64,000 nt of DNA from assembly GCF_016086655.4 (NCBI RefSeq), contig NC_052141.2, positions 11,160,001-11,224,000 on the forward strand. Direction: 5' to 3'. Origin of the DNA: Lepeophtheirus salmonis. Its lineage: Eukaryota; Arthropoda; Copepoda; Siphonostomatoida; Caligidae. A program made the translations under genes and the position numbers. Positions 1-12,595 of this stretch are shown piece after piece. Position 1 is the first letter of the stretch, and every line of letters begins with the position of its first letter. Under the pieces are notes generated by a model that ran no database searches, was not told where the DNA came from, and saw nothing but the letters and a program-made list of their open reading frames with translations.

Positions 1-2540
1 TTTTCGTCAATTGAGTTTTTAATATTTATTAACAAATTTAAATATAATATGGTGGTTAGATTGCGTAAATATAGAAATATAATCATATCCCAGGGAGGAA
101 ATGAATTACTTATGAGTATAATAATTTGTTTTTTTTATATATAAAGTATCTATAAAATTGTTTACATCCTCTTAGATCTTAATTATTTTAGAAAATAATT
201 ATAACAAACGATTCAAATTTTTCCCCTGAATATCATTGTTATATATATTCATGCAACCTGGCCAGCTCATTATATTTAAATGTCTCAATAAATATTGAAA
301 ACTAAATCAATCAAATTCGATTTTTTTAATTGAATTTTAGGTTTATTCTATAACTTCTGCTAGGATATAAAGCACTTGAAGTAAAAATAAAAAAGATATT
401 ATCTTCTGAGTAAGGTCTATCATTTTTATTCGATTTTTGATGGGTATATACATTTTTATTAATTATAATCAAGATAAAGTACTGAATCATTCATTTTTCA
501 AACACTAAAATGCTTAAATATCTATATTTACTTTAATTTTGATTTTTAAAAACTTGATTTTCTTAAAAAGATTTTAAAAGTTTGAATCTTTCAAACAGAA
601 TAATAATTGTGAGTTTCAGGATGCGGGCACTCTAAGACCTTAAATTTGTTGCATAGGATTATGCAATGAAATGTATGGAAAGAAACCTTCCTCGACACAA
701 TTATAAAGAATTTCTGAACCTTGTAATTAAATTTGTTGATGATGTTCATCCACAGAGTGTAAAATTTAAACCACCTCGTTCTATAACCCACGCCTGACGG
801 GTATCAAAAGTTTTATTGTGATTAAAAAATTAGAATGTTTCGATGGTAATTCAAATTGACAGGCATAGAAGAGAGAGAATTGTGCAATATATGTCTACTT
901 AAAATGCGAGTGTATCGCACTTTCTGAATGTCTGTTCCTCAAGCCATAAGTGTATCTAATAATGAATTGAATTTAACAAAATCCTTCCTTAAATATTCAT
1001 TCATTGATTCAGACATATTAAAGTTAACATCAACAAAAACATTGAAGGAGTTATGAGTAATTTGACTAATAAAACTCAAGAAGGGATGTATTTACCCTCA
1101 ATGAATTAAAACACAAAAACTTGGAATATTTAGCTACAAAAAAATCAAAGAAATTCTTTCAAAGTCTGCAACTTTACGATAAATTTTTTGTGTCAGATCC
1201 AGTATCATAGAATGATTGAATTGACTAACGACAAGCTATTGGTACTATCATTCATTTAAAAGTTGTTCATGATCTTCTTGAGTGTAAAGTTGTTCTCATT
1301 AAAGAATATAGTGATCTTCTGATATCTGATGAATCACACCTCAAATTCCTCTTCCAAGTGGTCGAAGATCATTGAAGCATATAAGTCGTTAATGCAGGGC
1401 TAAATGCTATTTTAGAAAATTTTATTTTCAAAAATATGTGCAATAGAACTTATTCAAACTTTATTACGTTATATTCAAAGGTTAGATTCATAAAAATATA
1501 GGAAAGTTTTATCATTGAAAGAAAAAAAAAATATTCTCTTTACTTTTTGGGATTTCATATCCTTAACTCATACAAAAATTGGTCTAAAATGATCATGATG
1601 ATGGTTTGTTTTTTCACCTAAATATGATAAATTTAGGTGATAAAGGTTTTTTATAGAAAAAATGTCAGAAAAAGGTCAAATTTATAGTAAATTAACCTGT
1701 TTTGTCAACTTCAAACTTTGTCAACTTTTGATTATTGCAATGATTTGGGACACATAGATTTTAAATATGGATATAATTTATTTTACGAGCAAACAGAAGG
1801 ACATTAAGGTGTACAAAAAAAAATGCCACAAATCAATTAAAAATTCTGCCAATCCCTTGAATTTAAAGATTTCCTCGATTTTGAAGGGAAAAATTGTTAC
1901 AAATTGGATGATTTCAAACATGACAACTTAGTATTCTAGTGAATATGCGCTAACTATATGCATTATAATATTTTATTTGGCCTATATTTTTTTGCTGATA
2001 CAATTAAAAATCAACTTTAAAGTACATAATGACTAAAGGTAAACCTGTTAATAGAATCTGTACAGAAATTACCTATTTATACCAATCAATCAATTAAATA
2101 AACACAAATGAAGCACGTCAGAGGTTCATTTACAAAATGTTGAACAACATAAATATGCTTTTTGATATATCTAATCCCAAAACAAAGAAAATACGTATTT
2201 TAACACTAGAAATAAAAGAAGATATGGAGCTTTCAAAAATTATCAGCAATAGGAGAAAATGTACATTCCTCTTGGAGCAAAACGTAAGGTCTCCGGATAG
2301 AAAATTAATAGGAAAATAAACATATGAATAAAGGAAAAGCAACGTCTCAATAATGCAAACAATAATGAATATTCAAATGAAAATGTCGTATAATTAAACC
2401 AGTAAGTTCTGTTCAAAAGGTTTTAGAATTTGTTCCCAAAAAGAAGACGCTCTATGATCAACTCGCTTTTTAAAAAAAAAAAAGGAACTGATTACCTTAG
2501 CCAAAAATGTTATCACATCTCCGAATTTGACACACATTTG
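1..2540. other. AT-rich intergenic sequence, no gene seen
   Basis: No ORF of convincing composition, no splice-consistent exon chain and no recognisable repeat terminus was seen. The few ORFs of 60-70 codons are low-complexity and overlap on both strands, so I treat them as chance. Confidence 0.5.
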
Positions 2541-2547
2541 AAAAAGA

Positions 2548-3060
2548 ATGGCAACTCTGTTGATTACAGAAACAATTAAAGCTGGTGTACGAGGAATTGA
2601 GGACTTTGTTCTCTCAAAGTCATCGACAGCCAGAGGACGAGAGGAAGCACGCACAAACATATCGAAAGAAGTGAAAGACTCTTTCAGAGGAATAACATCC
2701 AAGTCTCCATGTTGGAATAACAATTGACTGGGATTTAAAAATGGTGTGCAATGTAGATATATTGGCAGTAGTTACAACCGGAGCATCTTTCAATGAAAAA
2801 AATAATGTCTATCCCAGTAATTAAAGGAATTGGGGAAAGTTACAATCCATCGTTGGTTTTGGAAGGTGTAAAGATTTTCCGGACCGACATAAAACGTCAG
2901 GGTTTGGCATATTCAAGATCTACTAAATCAGGTCATTGTATCAAAAAATCAGCCATTGAAGCCTACGGGAACTTAGTAATCGAAGTGCAAACAAGTTGCA
3001 AAACAAAGTTACTAGTCATGGCCAGACCTTATTTTAGACCAAAAGTTACTAGTCACTTGA
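2548..3060 (+). pseudogene. Decayed transposon-like ORF, unclassified
   Basis: The plus strand opens with a readable stretch of about 59 codons (MATLLITETIKAGVRGIEDF, then a serine/arginine-rich run) that ends at a TGA. Similar-looking coding text continues in other frames, with segments such as VDILAVVTTGASF and IPVIKGIGESYNPSLVLEG. This pattern is what an old coding relic with frameshifts and stops looks like. The wording resembles a class of uncharacterised multicopy ORFs in invertebrate genomes, but I cannot name the family. An antisense ORF across 2394-2723 is taken as a shadow. Confidence 0.3.
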
Positions 3061-3344
3061 ATTAAGATTCGGTGCTTATGTGTAAATAGTTACCAATCAC
3101 TTATTTATAAGTATTTTTGAAATTTCAAAAATTAAATAAATGTAAATAACTCCGTTACTAGATAAGTTAGAGAACTAAAATTGAATTCATCTGATTCTCC
3201 GTCATATGAGCAATTCAAATTGGCGCCATTTGTGCCAATTTGCTAATTGAAACAGGAGTTATTCAAAAAAAAAAAAACCTCTATTTTTTTACCTTTACGA
3301 AAAGGCCGTTATCTCTTATAGAAAGGTTTGAATGTCTGCACTTA

Positions 3345-3352
3345 CACATTAT
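3345..3352. repeat. 8-bp target site duplication, left, hAT-like copy 1
   Basis: CACATTAT directly abuts the left terminal inverted repeat. The right flank carries TACATTAT at 4750-4757, one mismatch. Eight bp is the diagnostic hAT duplication length. Confidence 0.65.
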
Positions 3353-4749
3353 TAAGGGTGATAATTTTGGTAAGAATAGAAAAGCGTGCGAGGAGAAGAG
3401 AAGAAATACTTATGGCATCATTGATTAAATAATATACATCTTCTTCTATCAATCAAGAACGTTATCATTCCCGCCTTTATTATTTAATATTAATATAATA
3501 TTAGATGGTGATAGTCGATAGAGAACTGAATAAAATACCTAAAATAACGTTGCCTTCTGTCTGAATTTCTGAAAATGGAGGCCAAAGAATTTGGAAAATA
3601 CTTACCGGGTGAGAAACAGATGGTTTGTCGGATTTGTCGATATAAATGTGCATTTAGTCCCCTGTCTAGAATTACACGCCACTCATTAACCTCATCTCAT
3701 ATCAAGAGCATGGATATTCATCTAAAAAATCAAGTTAATGATGAATACATCAAGTCAGACTTTAACTCTGATCATTCCATTGCTAATCATCTACGTTCAA
3801 AAAATGTATGGCGAAATACACTGGTAAACCTATCCCTAACCGAGGAACCATCATTAAATTAATGGAGGATGTTGGTACTGATGTCATCCACGCCAAATAA
3901 CGATCAAGTTATCAGTAAAAAGTTTAAAATATTTACTAATTTCGAAATGGAACTCTGAATTTTGTACTATCTAACAGTAAGTATTCAATTTTTTTTTAAA
4001 TCTAACCCTAAAATATGATTCTATTTTTGCTAAACATATCAAGAACTATGATACACAACTCATTAAATAGCATATCACTTAAGGGTGAGCTATGGTTGAT
4101 GGGCTCCAAGAAATGGTGTTCAGAAAACTCATAAAAGGGAAAAACAACAGCTTAAATGGTCACAACAAGGGGGGTAGTTACATGGGTTGTAGCATTATAA
4201 TATGCAATTGTGTATATCCTTCATGATACTAGTATGTTGTTATATAAGCATAAATAACGAGGAAAATATCTTTTTTGATGCTCTTAATAAGGAGTAATAT
4301 CGCCGGACATTACTACATAATTAGCTTTTGCTCTAAATCTTTAAGATGGATTTATTTCTAACATTTTTTTATTTAGATATTTATTGTCTAATTTTATGGT
4401 TTTGACATTTACTTTATTTTTAATAATTAGTTAGATCTCATCGGTAGAGATATATCTATCCAGTGCACAATTGTATATAGCAACTTCCACATGAAGAAGA
4501 GGGGGATTATCTTTTTGATTCAACTCCACGTCTCGCTTGTGTTTTGCAACCTAAAGTTATGACATATTCAACTGTATTCCGGTATATCTTCATTAAACAT
4601 TTTGCTAATAAATACTTTCGTTATACCCTCAAAAATCATAATAAAGCAGGCTGCTAACAATCAGACCAGTAATTTAAACAATGATACCATATGTATTTTT
4701 CTCCCCCTTCTCCTTGCACGCGTTTTTCTCTACAATATTATCAACTTTA
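3353..4749. mobile_element. hAT-like element, copy 1
   Basis: The element is about 1.4 kb. It begins TAAGGGTGATAATTTTGG and ends CAATATTATCAACTTTA; the complement of the right end, TAAAGTTGATAATATTG, matches the left end at most positions. The second copy at 16615-18139 has the same ends, also with an 8-bp duplication. Both the terminal repeats and the duplication length point to the hAT superfamily. No DDE transposase is visible, so this is non-autonomous or decayed. Its only coding content is a zinc-finger ORF near the left end. Relative to copy 2 it keeps about 350 bp around that ORF but lacks about 330 bp corresponding to 17645-17971. Confidence 0.7.
3575..3862 (+). CDS. C2H2/BED-type zinc-finger ORF carried by the hAT-like element (CGGBP1-like)
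   Basis: The 95-residue product has one finger: CRIC at residues 18-21, then a hydrophobic spacer, then H35 and H42 (RITRHSLTSSHIKS). This C-x2-C...H-x6-H layout is that of hAT-associated BED/CGGBP1-type fingers. The true N-terminus probably lies upstream in another frame: copy 2 at 16797 reads MPKITSPSVWIYENGG in line with the equivalent sequence, while copy 1 has a TGA (tctgaatt) and a frame change there. The ORF ends at a TAA and no transposase follows. I infer an element-encoded DNA-binding remnant. Whether it is expressed cannot be judged. Confidence 0.45.
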   Translation: MEAKEFGKYLPGEKQMVCRICRYKCAFSPLSRITRHSLTSSHIKSMDIHLKNQVNDEYIKSDFNSDHSIANHLRSKNVWRNTLVNLSLTEEPSLN

Positions 4750-4773
4750 TACATTATAATATCTAGCCAAGTA

Positions 4774-5684
4774 CAGGGTGCGTGGACAAAATCTGCCGCT
4801 TCAAAAAACAACAACTACAAGCTCATTTTATAATATTTATTGATAAAATAAAAACGAATATATTTATTAGGATATAGAGCAGCTATCTATTTAATATAGC
4901 CGCCGTCTGCGGCCAAAACCCGCTCAATGCGGCTACGAAACTGAGAACAGGCATTTTGGATCTGCGCTGCTTCTATCTCACTGAATTTCTCCTTGATCCA
5001 GGTGATGAGAGACTGCTTGGTGTTATGGGAGGAGCGGTTGGTCATGTTCTCCACGTAGGACCAGACAAAGTAGTCCAATGGGTTCAAATCCGGTGATGAG
5101 GGAGGCCAAGAGGAAAAGGGTCCAAATGCAAAAGCATTGTTTTTCAGCCATTCTTGCGTCCGCTTAGCTTTGTGGGCCGGAGCGAGTCCTGCTGCCACAT
5201 CCACGGCCTGTCTTGAAGATGTGGGACGACATGAACTGACCCTCACTTGACACGACCCCAAAGACCATGACAGTGGCCGGAAGCTTGGTCTTCATGACCC
5301 TGGGGACGTCCCGGACAATCTTGGTGCTCTTCTCCTCCTTCTTCTTCCTGTCAACAACATCCATCGGGTCCGATGACTCCTCCAGCTGCTTCCTGAGACT
5401 TCTGACCGTTCTAAATGGCATTGACAGAAGGCCAGAGATGTCAGCATTGCTTAATTTCATGTGATCACTAAGCATAATCTGAATAGCAGCGCACCTACGA
5501 TCTCTCTCATTGAACATAATTACTTTTCTTGGGCACTTATAATTATGCTATTGCTACAAGTGGTGAACATTAACTGAAGCCTATGATCTGGGAAAAATTT
5601 TAACACCAAAAACAGACGGATCAGACATCAGCTAATGGAGTAATGTTGTCTTTAAAATGCGGCCGATTTAGTCCACGCACCCTG
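4774..5684 (-). mobile_element. Tc1/mariner-superfamily element with terminal inverted repeats
   Basis: The left end CAGGGTGCGTGGACAAAATC and the inverted right end CAGGGTGCGTGGACTAAATC match almost perfectly, and each is flanked by TA, the target used by this superfamily. At 911 bp it is shorter than a full element (about 1.3 kb). The transposase gene runs on the minus strand and has a large internal deletion. A shorter copy with the same ends sits at 36710-37159. Confidence 0.85.
4887..5517 (-). pseudogene. Mariner-type transposase, internally deleted and frameshifted
   Basis: Starting from 5517 the product opens with a helix-turn-helix type N-terminus (MFNERDRRCAAIQ..., LSNADISGLLSMPFRTVRSL). 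It then jumps to the catalytic-core text VMVFGVVSSEGQF, so the segment holding the first catalytic Asp is missing. A frame change near 5230 leads into a second frame that keeps the core C-terminal half, PPSSPDLNPLDYFVWSYVEN, with the last catalytic Asp. It ends EAAQIQNACSQFRSRIERVL...GGYIK. The break also garbles the second Asp region. The protein is not functional. Confidence 0.8.
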
Positions 5685-5689
5685 TAAAT

Positions 5690-8600
5690 TATGCATCTTT
5701 CTGTATAAAACAGTCATATCTAAAAAGTACCTTAAAAGCGCCTTTTTTCAAGATAGAGTAAAAAATAAAAAAAACAATAGGCATTTCTTTGCAAATATAT
5801 GATACTTCAAAGATAATATTTAATTGAACGTAAAAATTGTGATACACAAAAAAAAACATTATTACAAATGGTTTTTAATTTATCATACAGTATAATACAG
5901 TTTTGAAGTTTTGAATTTGGCAAAATTAGTGCAAATTCTAAACTTTCAGAAATCTGGCTATATAATGCAAAATCACTCTAAATTACTAGTTATTTTTAAA
6001 ATTTGTAGAAAATCAAATTTAAGCTAATTACGATTACATACATTTGTCTATAAATCCATTAGTAACCTTCATTGATATCATTTGAACTTTTAAACAACCA
6101 CAACCTTTCATAAGAAAAAATATAGTAATACTATAATTTAAAAAGTAACTAATTATTTAGAGAATATTCAAAAATTTGAATAGTATCAAGCAAAATTAGC
6201 AACATTTTTTCAATTTAGAGCTGGAAATCTAAATTGGTGCAACACGTCCAAATCAGATATTTACTCACTTCTGTAGTAGATGTTTAATGTTCCAGAACAA
6301 AATTTTCGTTTTTTAGTCGTAAAAACAGATGTTGTTTAGTGTAGTTTTCTGAATTTAAAATGGCAACACATTAAAGTTAGACAAATAATTTCTAAGTTAC
6401 AAGTTGTTAAAGTTCAACTTTATACAAAAACAGTTTGCCATTTTGAAATTTTACTAATCAGTTCATAGACATTGGACCGATATATAATTTTTTTAAATAG
6501 TTTTCATAAATTTACGAATTACCAACTTCTTTAAACTTATTATTGACCGTAATACAATTTTTAGAGAATATTTTTTTTTTTTTTTTTAAATTATTTATTT
6601 TTTTAAATCCAACACTTCTACTTTTCACAATGTCAATTGCATCATTTTTTCATCAAAAACGTCAAACTTCCTAAATCCGAAACTAGGGCTAGGAGAAAAA
6701 AAGTTAGAAATATAAACTGTAGACTTATTGCAAAAACAGTTTGACGTTTTGAAATTTTACAAATCGGTTCATAAACATTGATATAAACTGATATAAAAAA
6801 AATTAAATTGTTTTATTAATTTACAAAGTATTAAATTCTGTAAACTTAATATTGACCATCATACAATTTTTAGAAAAAAAATGTTTTGAAAAAAAAAATA
6901 GTAATTATTTTTCTAATTATATATCTGATTATTTGTGTATTTTTGTCAGCCAATGAAAATAAAGGATAATATTTCTTTTTTTTTTCCTCTCCTACGTGTT
7001 TTTTTTTCCTACTTTGTAATTGGTTCTTTCTGTGTAAAATTTTTGTGTGTTTATATTTAATATTAATTGTTAATTTAAAACATTGAAATGAAGTCGTTTC
7101 CAAATAAATACCATCTATCATAATAGTATATTAAATATACTAACCAGATTTCTGAAAATTTAGAATTTGCACAAATTTTGCGAATTTCAAAACTGTATTA
7201 TGTTGTATGGTACGATTTAAAACCATTTGTATTAATGGATTTTTAGTGTCTCTTAACTCTTAGAAGATGATAGAATCATTTCAATATTAAATTTTTCAAA
7301 AGTAAGTGGCGAATCGTAATTCAAGTGACCCGTAACTTTTGGTCTAAAATAAGGTCTTTTTGTCTTTTACTAATGTTTTGATTGACAAATCTCAGTAATT
7401 ATAATTACCTTAAATCTCATTGTTTACAACTTTTAAAAATAACGTTAGTAATTTAGAGTAATTTTGCGTAACATAACAAAATTTCGGGGATTTTTTGGGG
7501 TCGATTGTTCCGGTTCTAATTATCCAATCCTAGCGTTTTTTACAGTTTTGAAATTAGAAAAGAAAGGCATTACAATTTAGTTAAATGATTTTTATCCTTA
7601 CTTTCAAATCCAGGTTTGTATTTTTTCCCGGACATCTAAATTACTAAAATGTTTAATGATAGTTGTAGACAATCAAATTTAAGGTAATTATTGCAGCTGT
7701 GATTTGTCTATAAAATAAGTAGTAAAAGTGCTATGTTGTAAATAATGTTAATCATTATTTTGGTTAATTTCTTAAAACTATAACTTTAATTCTTGACTTT
7801 GTAGATTAATATATTTCGAGGTATAGATATGAGTATAGGTATGAGTATAGACCTACATGTCGAGCAAGTTAATTTGTATTAGAATAAAAGTCACAAAAGT
7901 AATTTAGGTTCAAAATTATTTCAAGATTTTGAATTTAAGACAAGAAGTAGTAATCGGATGTTGTAACTTATTTAAATGAGTATTATAGACCAGTTCAATT
8001 TATGGTAAAACACGTTAAAATATGAAAAAATATAAATATTTAGATGAATTATATGGCTTTTAAAAATTTTGTTTTAAATTTTTTGTGTTGTGTTTATTCT
8101 CTTTTTTTTTTTTTTTTCATAGTCTTATTGCTAAAACTGATATTAAGATTTTAATATTTCAAAATTTAAGTTGATAGACACTAATGTTATATAATAGCTT
8201 TAAATATTCAGCTCTAGTTAAATAAATTTCAAAAAAAAAGATTTAGCAAAATTGTTGCTTTAATTCTGAACCTAATTTAGTATATTATAATTCATGCATG
8301 AATAAATTATTGTGTAGCACTAAATTTAGCTCTATAGACCATATAAATATGCTTTTGCTACATAACAAGTGACTGGTAACTTTACAAGTTACTCTCCATA
8401 AGCGTCAATTATATAATTAGGTGATAGACTATCACTGATAGTAACTTCAAGCAAAAATAATAGAAATTTCACAAAATCAGTGACTAGTAACTTTTACTTC
8501 AATGAACGCCGATTCCAAATCCCAAATTTGAAGAATTTTCATTTTTGGAACGGCCAAAAATGAATGAAGCCAATTTCCGATTTGGATTAAAATTTAATAC

Positions 8601-9080
8601 AAGATGTATGTATATATATAAAATCTATTTTCAATTTTTTTTTGGCCAGCTTCGTTTTTTAGTCACGGAGATAAAGCTGGATAAATACCGAGTGATTAGT
8701 AACTTTTATACAAAAATTGCATTTAAACAGTATTTTCTCCGAATTTCCTGGACCGATTTTCAATCGGACAGAAGGTCCGGCCAAGTGTTGTGGTTCTTTT
8801 ATGTTAGTAATCTCATTCGTTTTTGTTTTTTTACCCGAGTTCCAAAAACCAATTTGACCGGGGTAAATTATCCGGCTCATTACGCCGAGGGTGAAACCAT
8901 TAGAAAGGTTTTTTTGATTTGGAGCCGGGAACTTGTCGATAATGGAGAAAATAAAAAACGGCAAAAAGTGCTGTTAAGAAAAATTTGTTGTAATAAAAGA
9001 GTTTTTTTTTTTTTTTTAAATTCATTTGGCTGCGTTTCCTTTCAAATTGTTCCTTACAAAAAAGTTGATTTTAAATAGCT
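5690..9080. repeat. Field of direct and inverted AT-rich repeats
   Basis: Several blocks recur here. About 100 bp at 5860-5965 returns in inverted orientation at 7145-7245 (shared phrase gtgcaaattcta). About 130 bp near 6440-6570 returns in direct orientation at 6725-6880 (AAAACAGTTTGC/ACG, then TTGAAATTTTAC). A phrase near 3010-3070 (ttattttagaccaaaagtta) is inverted at about 7305-7365. Variants of agtaacttttaN recur at 8365-8700. I see no transposase; the family is unclassified. Confidence 0.55.
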
Positions 9081-10941
9081 CTATTAAGCGTATAGCTTCT
9101 AGTTGACGATTCCACTTTATTTATAATTACTTTAAGGTTGATTAAAATAACTCAAACCTGTATATTTAGGCAGAAAATGGCCTAAATTAAACAAAAGTTA
9201 TCCTACAAAAATAATAAAAAATACTTTGAAGTAAAATATAGATTTCCAGTTGTATCAGAATGAAAATATAGGTCAAATCAGGTCAAGTCAGAGAAATATT
9301 AAGTTTTCATGTGCTGAAGCCATAAGATTTCCCGAAATTGTTCCCTTAAAAATCGGGTAAATCTTTAGACCTCCAGGGCAGTCTAAAATATTAAAATATA
9401 TGTATGGTTTTTGTTATATATTAAAAAAAACTACTAATAAAACAGCAGTGTGCATGATACCAAACAAGTTTGTTTTTTGGGACACTTTAATGAACAAATA
9501 CCAAAAAAATGTAAGTTATGATAATTTTTCCCCTTTTTTCACCAATTAGAACCAAATGTTAATAGAAAAACTTTAAAATATGTTAGCTAAATTTCTTGTT
9601 TTCCATGATTTGTTGAACCACACAGTGCTTAAGTGATATTCTCTTAATTTTTAAATTGTAAAATTTTAAAACTTTGGAGCCACTTAGCTACCTCGTAAAT
9701 TTTTTCAACCCCGTACAAAACTTATATAAGTTGTTTTTCGTCAAAAAGGAAGAAATTATACGTACTATTTGGACGGGTTACAATAATTATGGGAGCATTG
9801 TAAGATGTTAAAACATAAAACTCTTATGTTTCTTTGTTAGATCAGGCACTTTTCAGTATTTCCTTCTTCTTATAGCTAATCTTATAATTAAACGACAAGA
9901 CAGCCACTCTGCTTTTCTACTCAAGATTTTTGTCAGGATTACTACGTTCCTTTTTGGTTTATCTTATTTTTACATACCAGCGGCAGGTTCTCTTATTTAA
10001 TATGGCAAAGTTTGTTGAGATGAACGTACACTCTTGGTTATTTATAATCACATCAATTCTTGTTTCCTTCAATCTGTAAAGATGCTACATTCAGGGAATT
10101 AGTAATTAGTTGACCTTATGATACAATTTGAGTATAGATAAAACAGGTTTAAAATGAAAAATTGAATTTTGTTGTAACATACCTAATATGTGATTATCCC
10201 CGTGAAAAAATTATTTATCTACGTCTTATTACTCGGGCCAATGACGGGATCAAACCAAGATGACGGAAAAATTCATTTTCAAAGAATGAAGTTTTTGTTA
10301 AAAAAACTTCAAAAGTCCACAGATGTTTATCAAAAATTAAAATTTTTGGAACAAAATTTAAAGTATAAAATTTTTGGAAAAAAAACTTTGATAAATTAGA
10401 TTACATGTTTTGAAAAAAAAAAAAAATTACAAGTTTCAATTTTCCAGTAAATAGGAAAAAATGGGGGCTCCTCAAACCCATCCGCTGAAGCCGCTCCTGC
10501 TACTCCCAGTGTTTCATTTGTAAAACTCTGTCAACATCTCATGCACAGCTGATTGAAGTGTACTCTTATTTGGATATGATGATTAAAATAAAAGGACAAA
10601 GTTTTTGTTAGTATGAGATCAATCTATATTTCATAAAATCAAATATACTATAAATTTAACATTATTCGAAAAACACACGACATGATTATGACCTTGAGTG
10701 AGTAAGAGATCATATATATGAGCGCATACGAGTACATTTTTAGTCAAGATGCTACAACAACTTTTACGGGAAGGGGATGGGGGGGAGGAATTCATTGGAC
10801 AATTTGTATAGTATGAACATATATTAATGAGAAAACTTTTTGAATATCGTGACCGAAAAATTCATTCATTATAATAAATATTTTGGAATAATAGATGTTC
10901 ATGAAATAAATAAGCTTTAAAGGAGTATAAGATCCTGCTTT

Positions 10942-10965
10942 TTAACACTAAAACGACGCATTAGA
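10942..10965 (+). repeat. piggyBac-terminus-like motif
   Basis: TTAACACTAAAACGACGCAT begins with TTAA, the piggyBac target, followed by CACTA. Nearly the same string occurs at 63808. I see no partner end nearby. Confidence 0.3.
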
Positions 10966-11136
10966 ATGATATTACGGACTGTTAGTAGCAAAAATACTCT
11001 TACCAAAGTTTCAAATCATTGCCACCCAACAAAAGAAGGTTGTTCTTTGAGTTTGTTGCTCTGTTAAATGATTTCACCCCACCTGGAGTAAGAAACTACT
11101 AGAAGAGAAGGACTGGAGACAGAGCTGAGTCAGCTA

Positions 11137-11191
11137 TTGACTGTAGTCCTGTAACTATGATAAATGTACTGAATTTAAGGACTACAGTCAA
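11137..11191. repeat. Short inverted repeat (14-bp arms)
   Basis: TTGACTGTAGTCCT at 11137-11150 is the exact reverse complement of AGGACTACAGTCAA at 11178-11191, with 27 nt between. Variants of the same pentamers surround it. Role unknown. Confidence 0.5.
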
Positions 11192-11481
11192 CACCTATCT
11201 ACAGTCCTATTCTAGAGTAGTCCTTGACTGAGGTAGCATAAACTATTTTTGTCGTACAATATCTAAGTATATATATATATACAATATATTACCTTTAATT
11301 GTAGTTTTTTTTTTTTTTTTGAGTAATAGCCATTTTAATTATCCATATACAGATTATTAGTAATCGGCCATTAAGGATAATATAGATTGTGTTGTCACAT
11401 AGTAAATCACTTTTTTCCTAGGATTAAAATGAGTATATTAAATTATACCAATTTGTATAAATTGTGATCACGGTGCCGGTG

Positions 11482-12030
11482 ATGAATGATGAAATAGTTG
11501 AAATGAAGAAAGAATTGGGACGTATTTTCAAAAATATTACCATTATGAATACTAATTTAGTGCAGCACATAGTGCCCGATATTGTTGATAGAAATGAAGA
11601 TCTTTTGAATAAGATGTTGACCGGAATGAGGATGAGGAAGGAGCATGATGAGAAAATTGCTCGATTAAGTGACAGGAAGACGCAGAGGCAGTTTGAACTC
11701 TACGCCTTCCGGGTAGTATGTTTTTTAATTTTGTTTTTTAAGATAGTGGCGCTCGCGCTTTTTCGGTACTTCAATGATACCGAAGTTTCTAGTTATAATG
11801 ACTTGATACTTGGAGTTATCGCACTCCTTGATACTGTTGCGGTTTCCTTGAACATACACACTGGGTATGTAGGAGGAAAGAGAAATGCCTTCTCTAGAGT
11901 AAAAGACTTTTTGCCCGAAGAGAAGCTTTTGTTGACGAATACGGATGATGCTTGGAGACCCAAGGATTTTCATCCGCTTCCCAGAACATCCGCGGGGAAT
12001 GCTCCGAGCGATACCCCGCCTGCTTTGTGA
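11482..12030 (+). CDS. Orphan two-membrane-span protein, 182 aa, unrecognised
   Basis: I do not recognise this protein. The first ATG in frame gives MNDEIVEMKKELG and a charged, helix-prone N-terminal half (residues 1-75) compatible with a short coiled coil. Two hydrophobic segments follow, about residues 77-94 (VVCFLILFFKIVALALF) and 108-125 (LILGVIALLDTVAVSLNI). A polar C-terminal tail has a Pro-rich end (PLPRTSAGNAPSDTPPAL). The ORF is uninterrupted and visibly more GC-rich than the surrounding DNA, which argues for a real or recently acquired gene. No intron junction is needed. It could be a host gene, the last exon of one, or a relic of a virus or mobile element. Confidence 0.5.
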   Translation: MNDEIVEMKKELGRIFKNITIMNTNLVQHIVPDIVDRNEDLLNKMLTGMRMRKEHDEKIARLSDRKTQRQFELYAFRVVCFLILFFKIVALALFRYFNDTEVSSYNDLILGVIALLDTVAVSLNIHTGYVGGKRNAFSRVKDFLPEEKLLLTNTDDAWRPKDFHPLPRTSAGNAPSDTPPAL

Positions 12031-12595
12031 TGGTATCGATGTTGTATTAGTTAACAACGTGCAAACAAACTTTAGTATCATCATGGACAAAGAAGTTGTA
12101 AATGCAAATTGATAACATTAAGAGGATCAGATTATAATTTATCATATGAGAGAATGGGATTGTAATATCTACTAGAAGAATCAACGATTCTAATAGATAT
12201 TCATCTCGACTGTTATACTACAACTCCATTACTTGATAAATTTATTAAACATATAGGAACTAATTTCCAATCGGCGAAAACAAACACAAACGAAGGTTAG
12301 CTCAAGGATGTTTTGGATGTTACATCTGCAATTTTTTGAGCATGTTCCTTATTTTGATGTTTTATTTTATTTCCATCTCCTTTATTGAAAGGAGCACTTT
12401 CACAGCAAGGTATGGAAGGGTACTTATAACCTCTAGTGAAGCATTGCTTCTATGCTCAAGAATACATAAATTACTTCAGATCTTCTACGGAATACTTCTA
12501 TAAGAATTGAACAATTCCATTCACCCATTAAGGACAAAGGGGCATTTAAATACCCAATGATATATTTCACGATAAATTTGCTTTTATTTTTATTA
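12031..12595. other. Intergenic, no gene seen
   Basis: Nothing coding was seen between the orphan ORF and the first piggyBac region. Confidence 0.4.

Larger units (their letters stand above)
9081..11481. other. Intergenic, no gene seen
   Basis: Only short, low-complexity ORFs occur. A 14-bp inverted repeat at 11137-11191 and a piggyBac-end-like motif at 10942 are listed separately. Confidence 0.5.

Noticed and set aside
2394..2723. Minus-strand 109-codon ORF
   Set aside because: Antisense to a better plus-strand coding relic and contains a poly-Phe run from an A-tract.
8545..9078. A 177-codon plus-strand ORF
   Set aside because: Composition is AT-driven with long Phe runs, it overlaps repeat phrases shared with 3010-8500, and an antisense ORF mirrors it. 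No domain was recognised.
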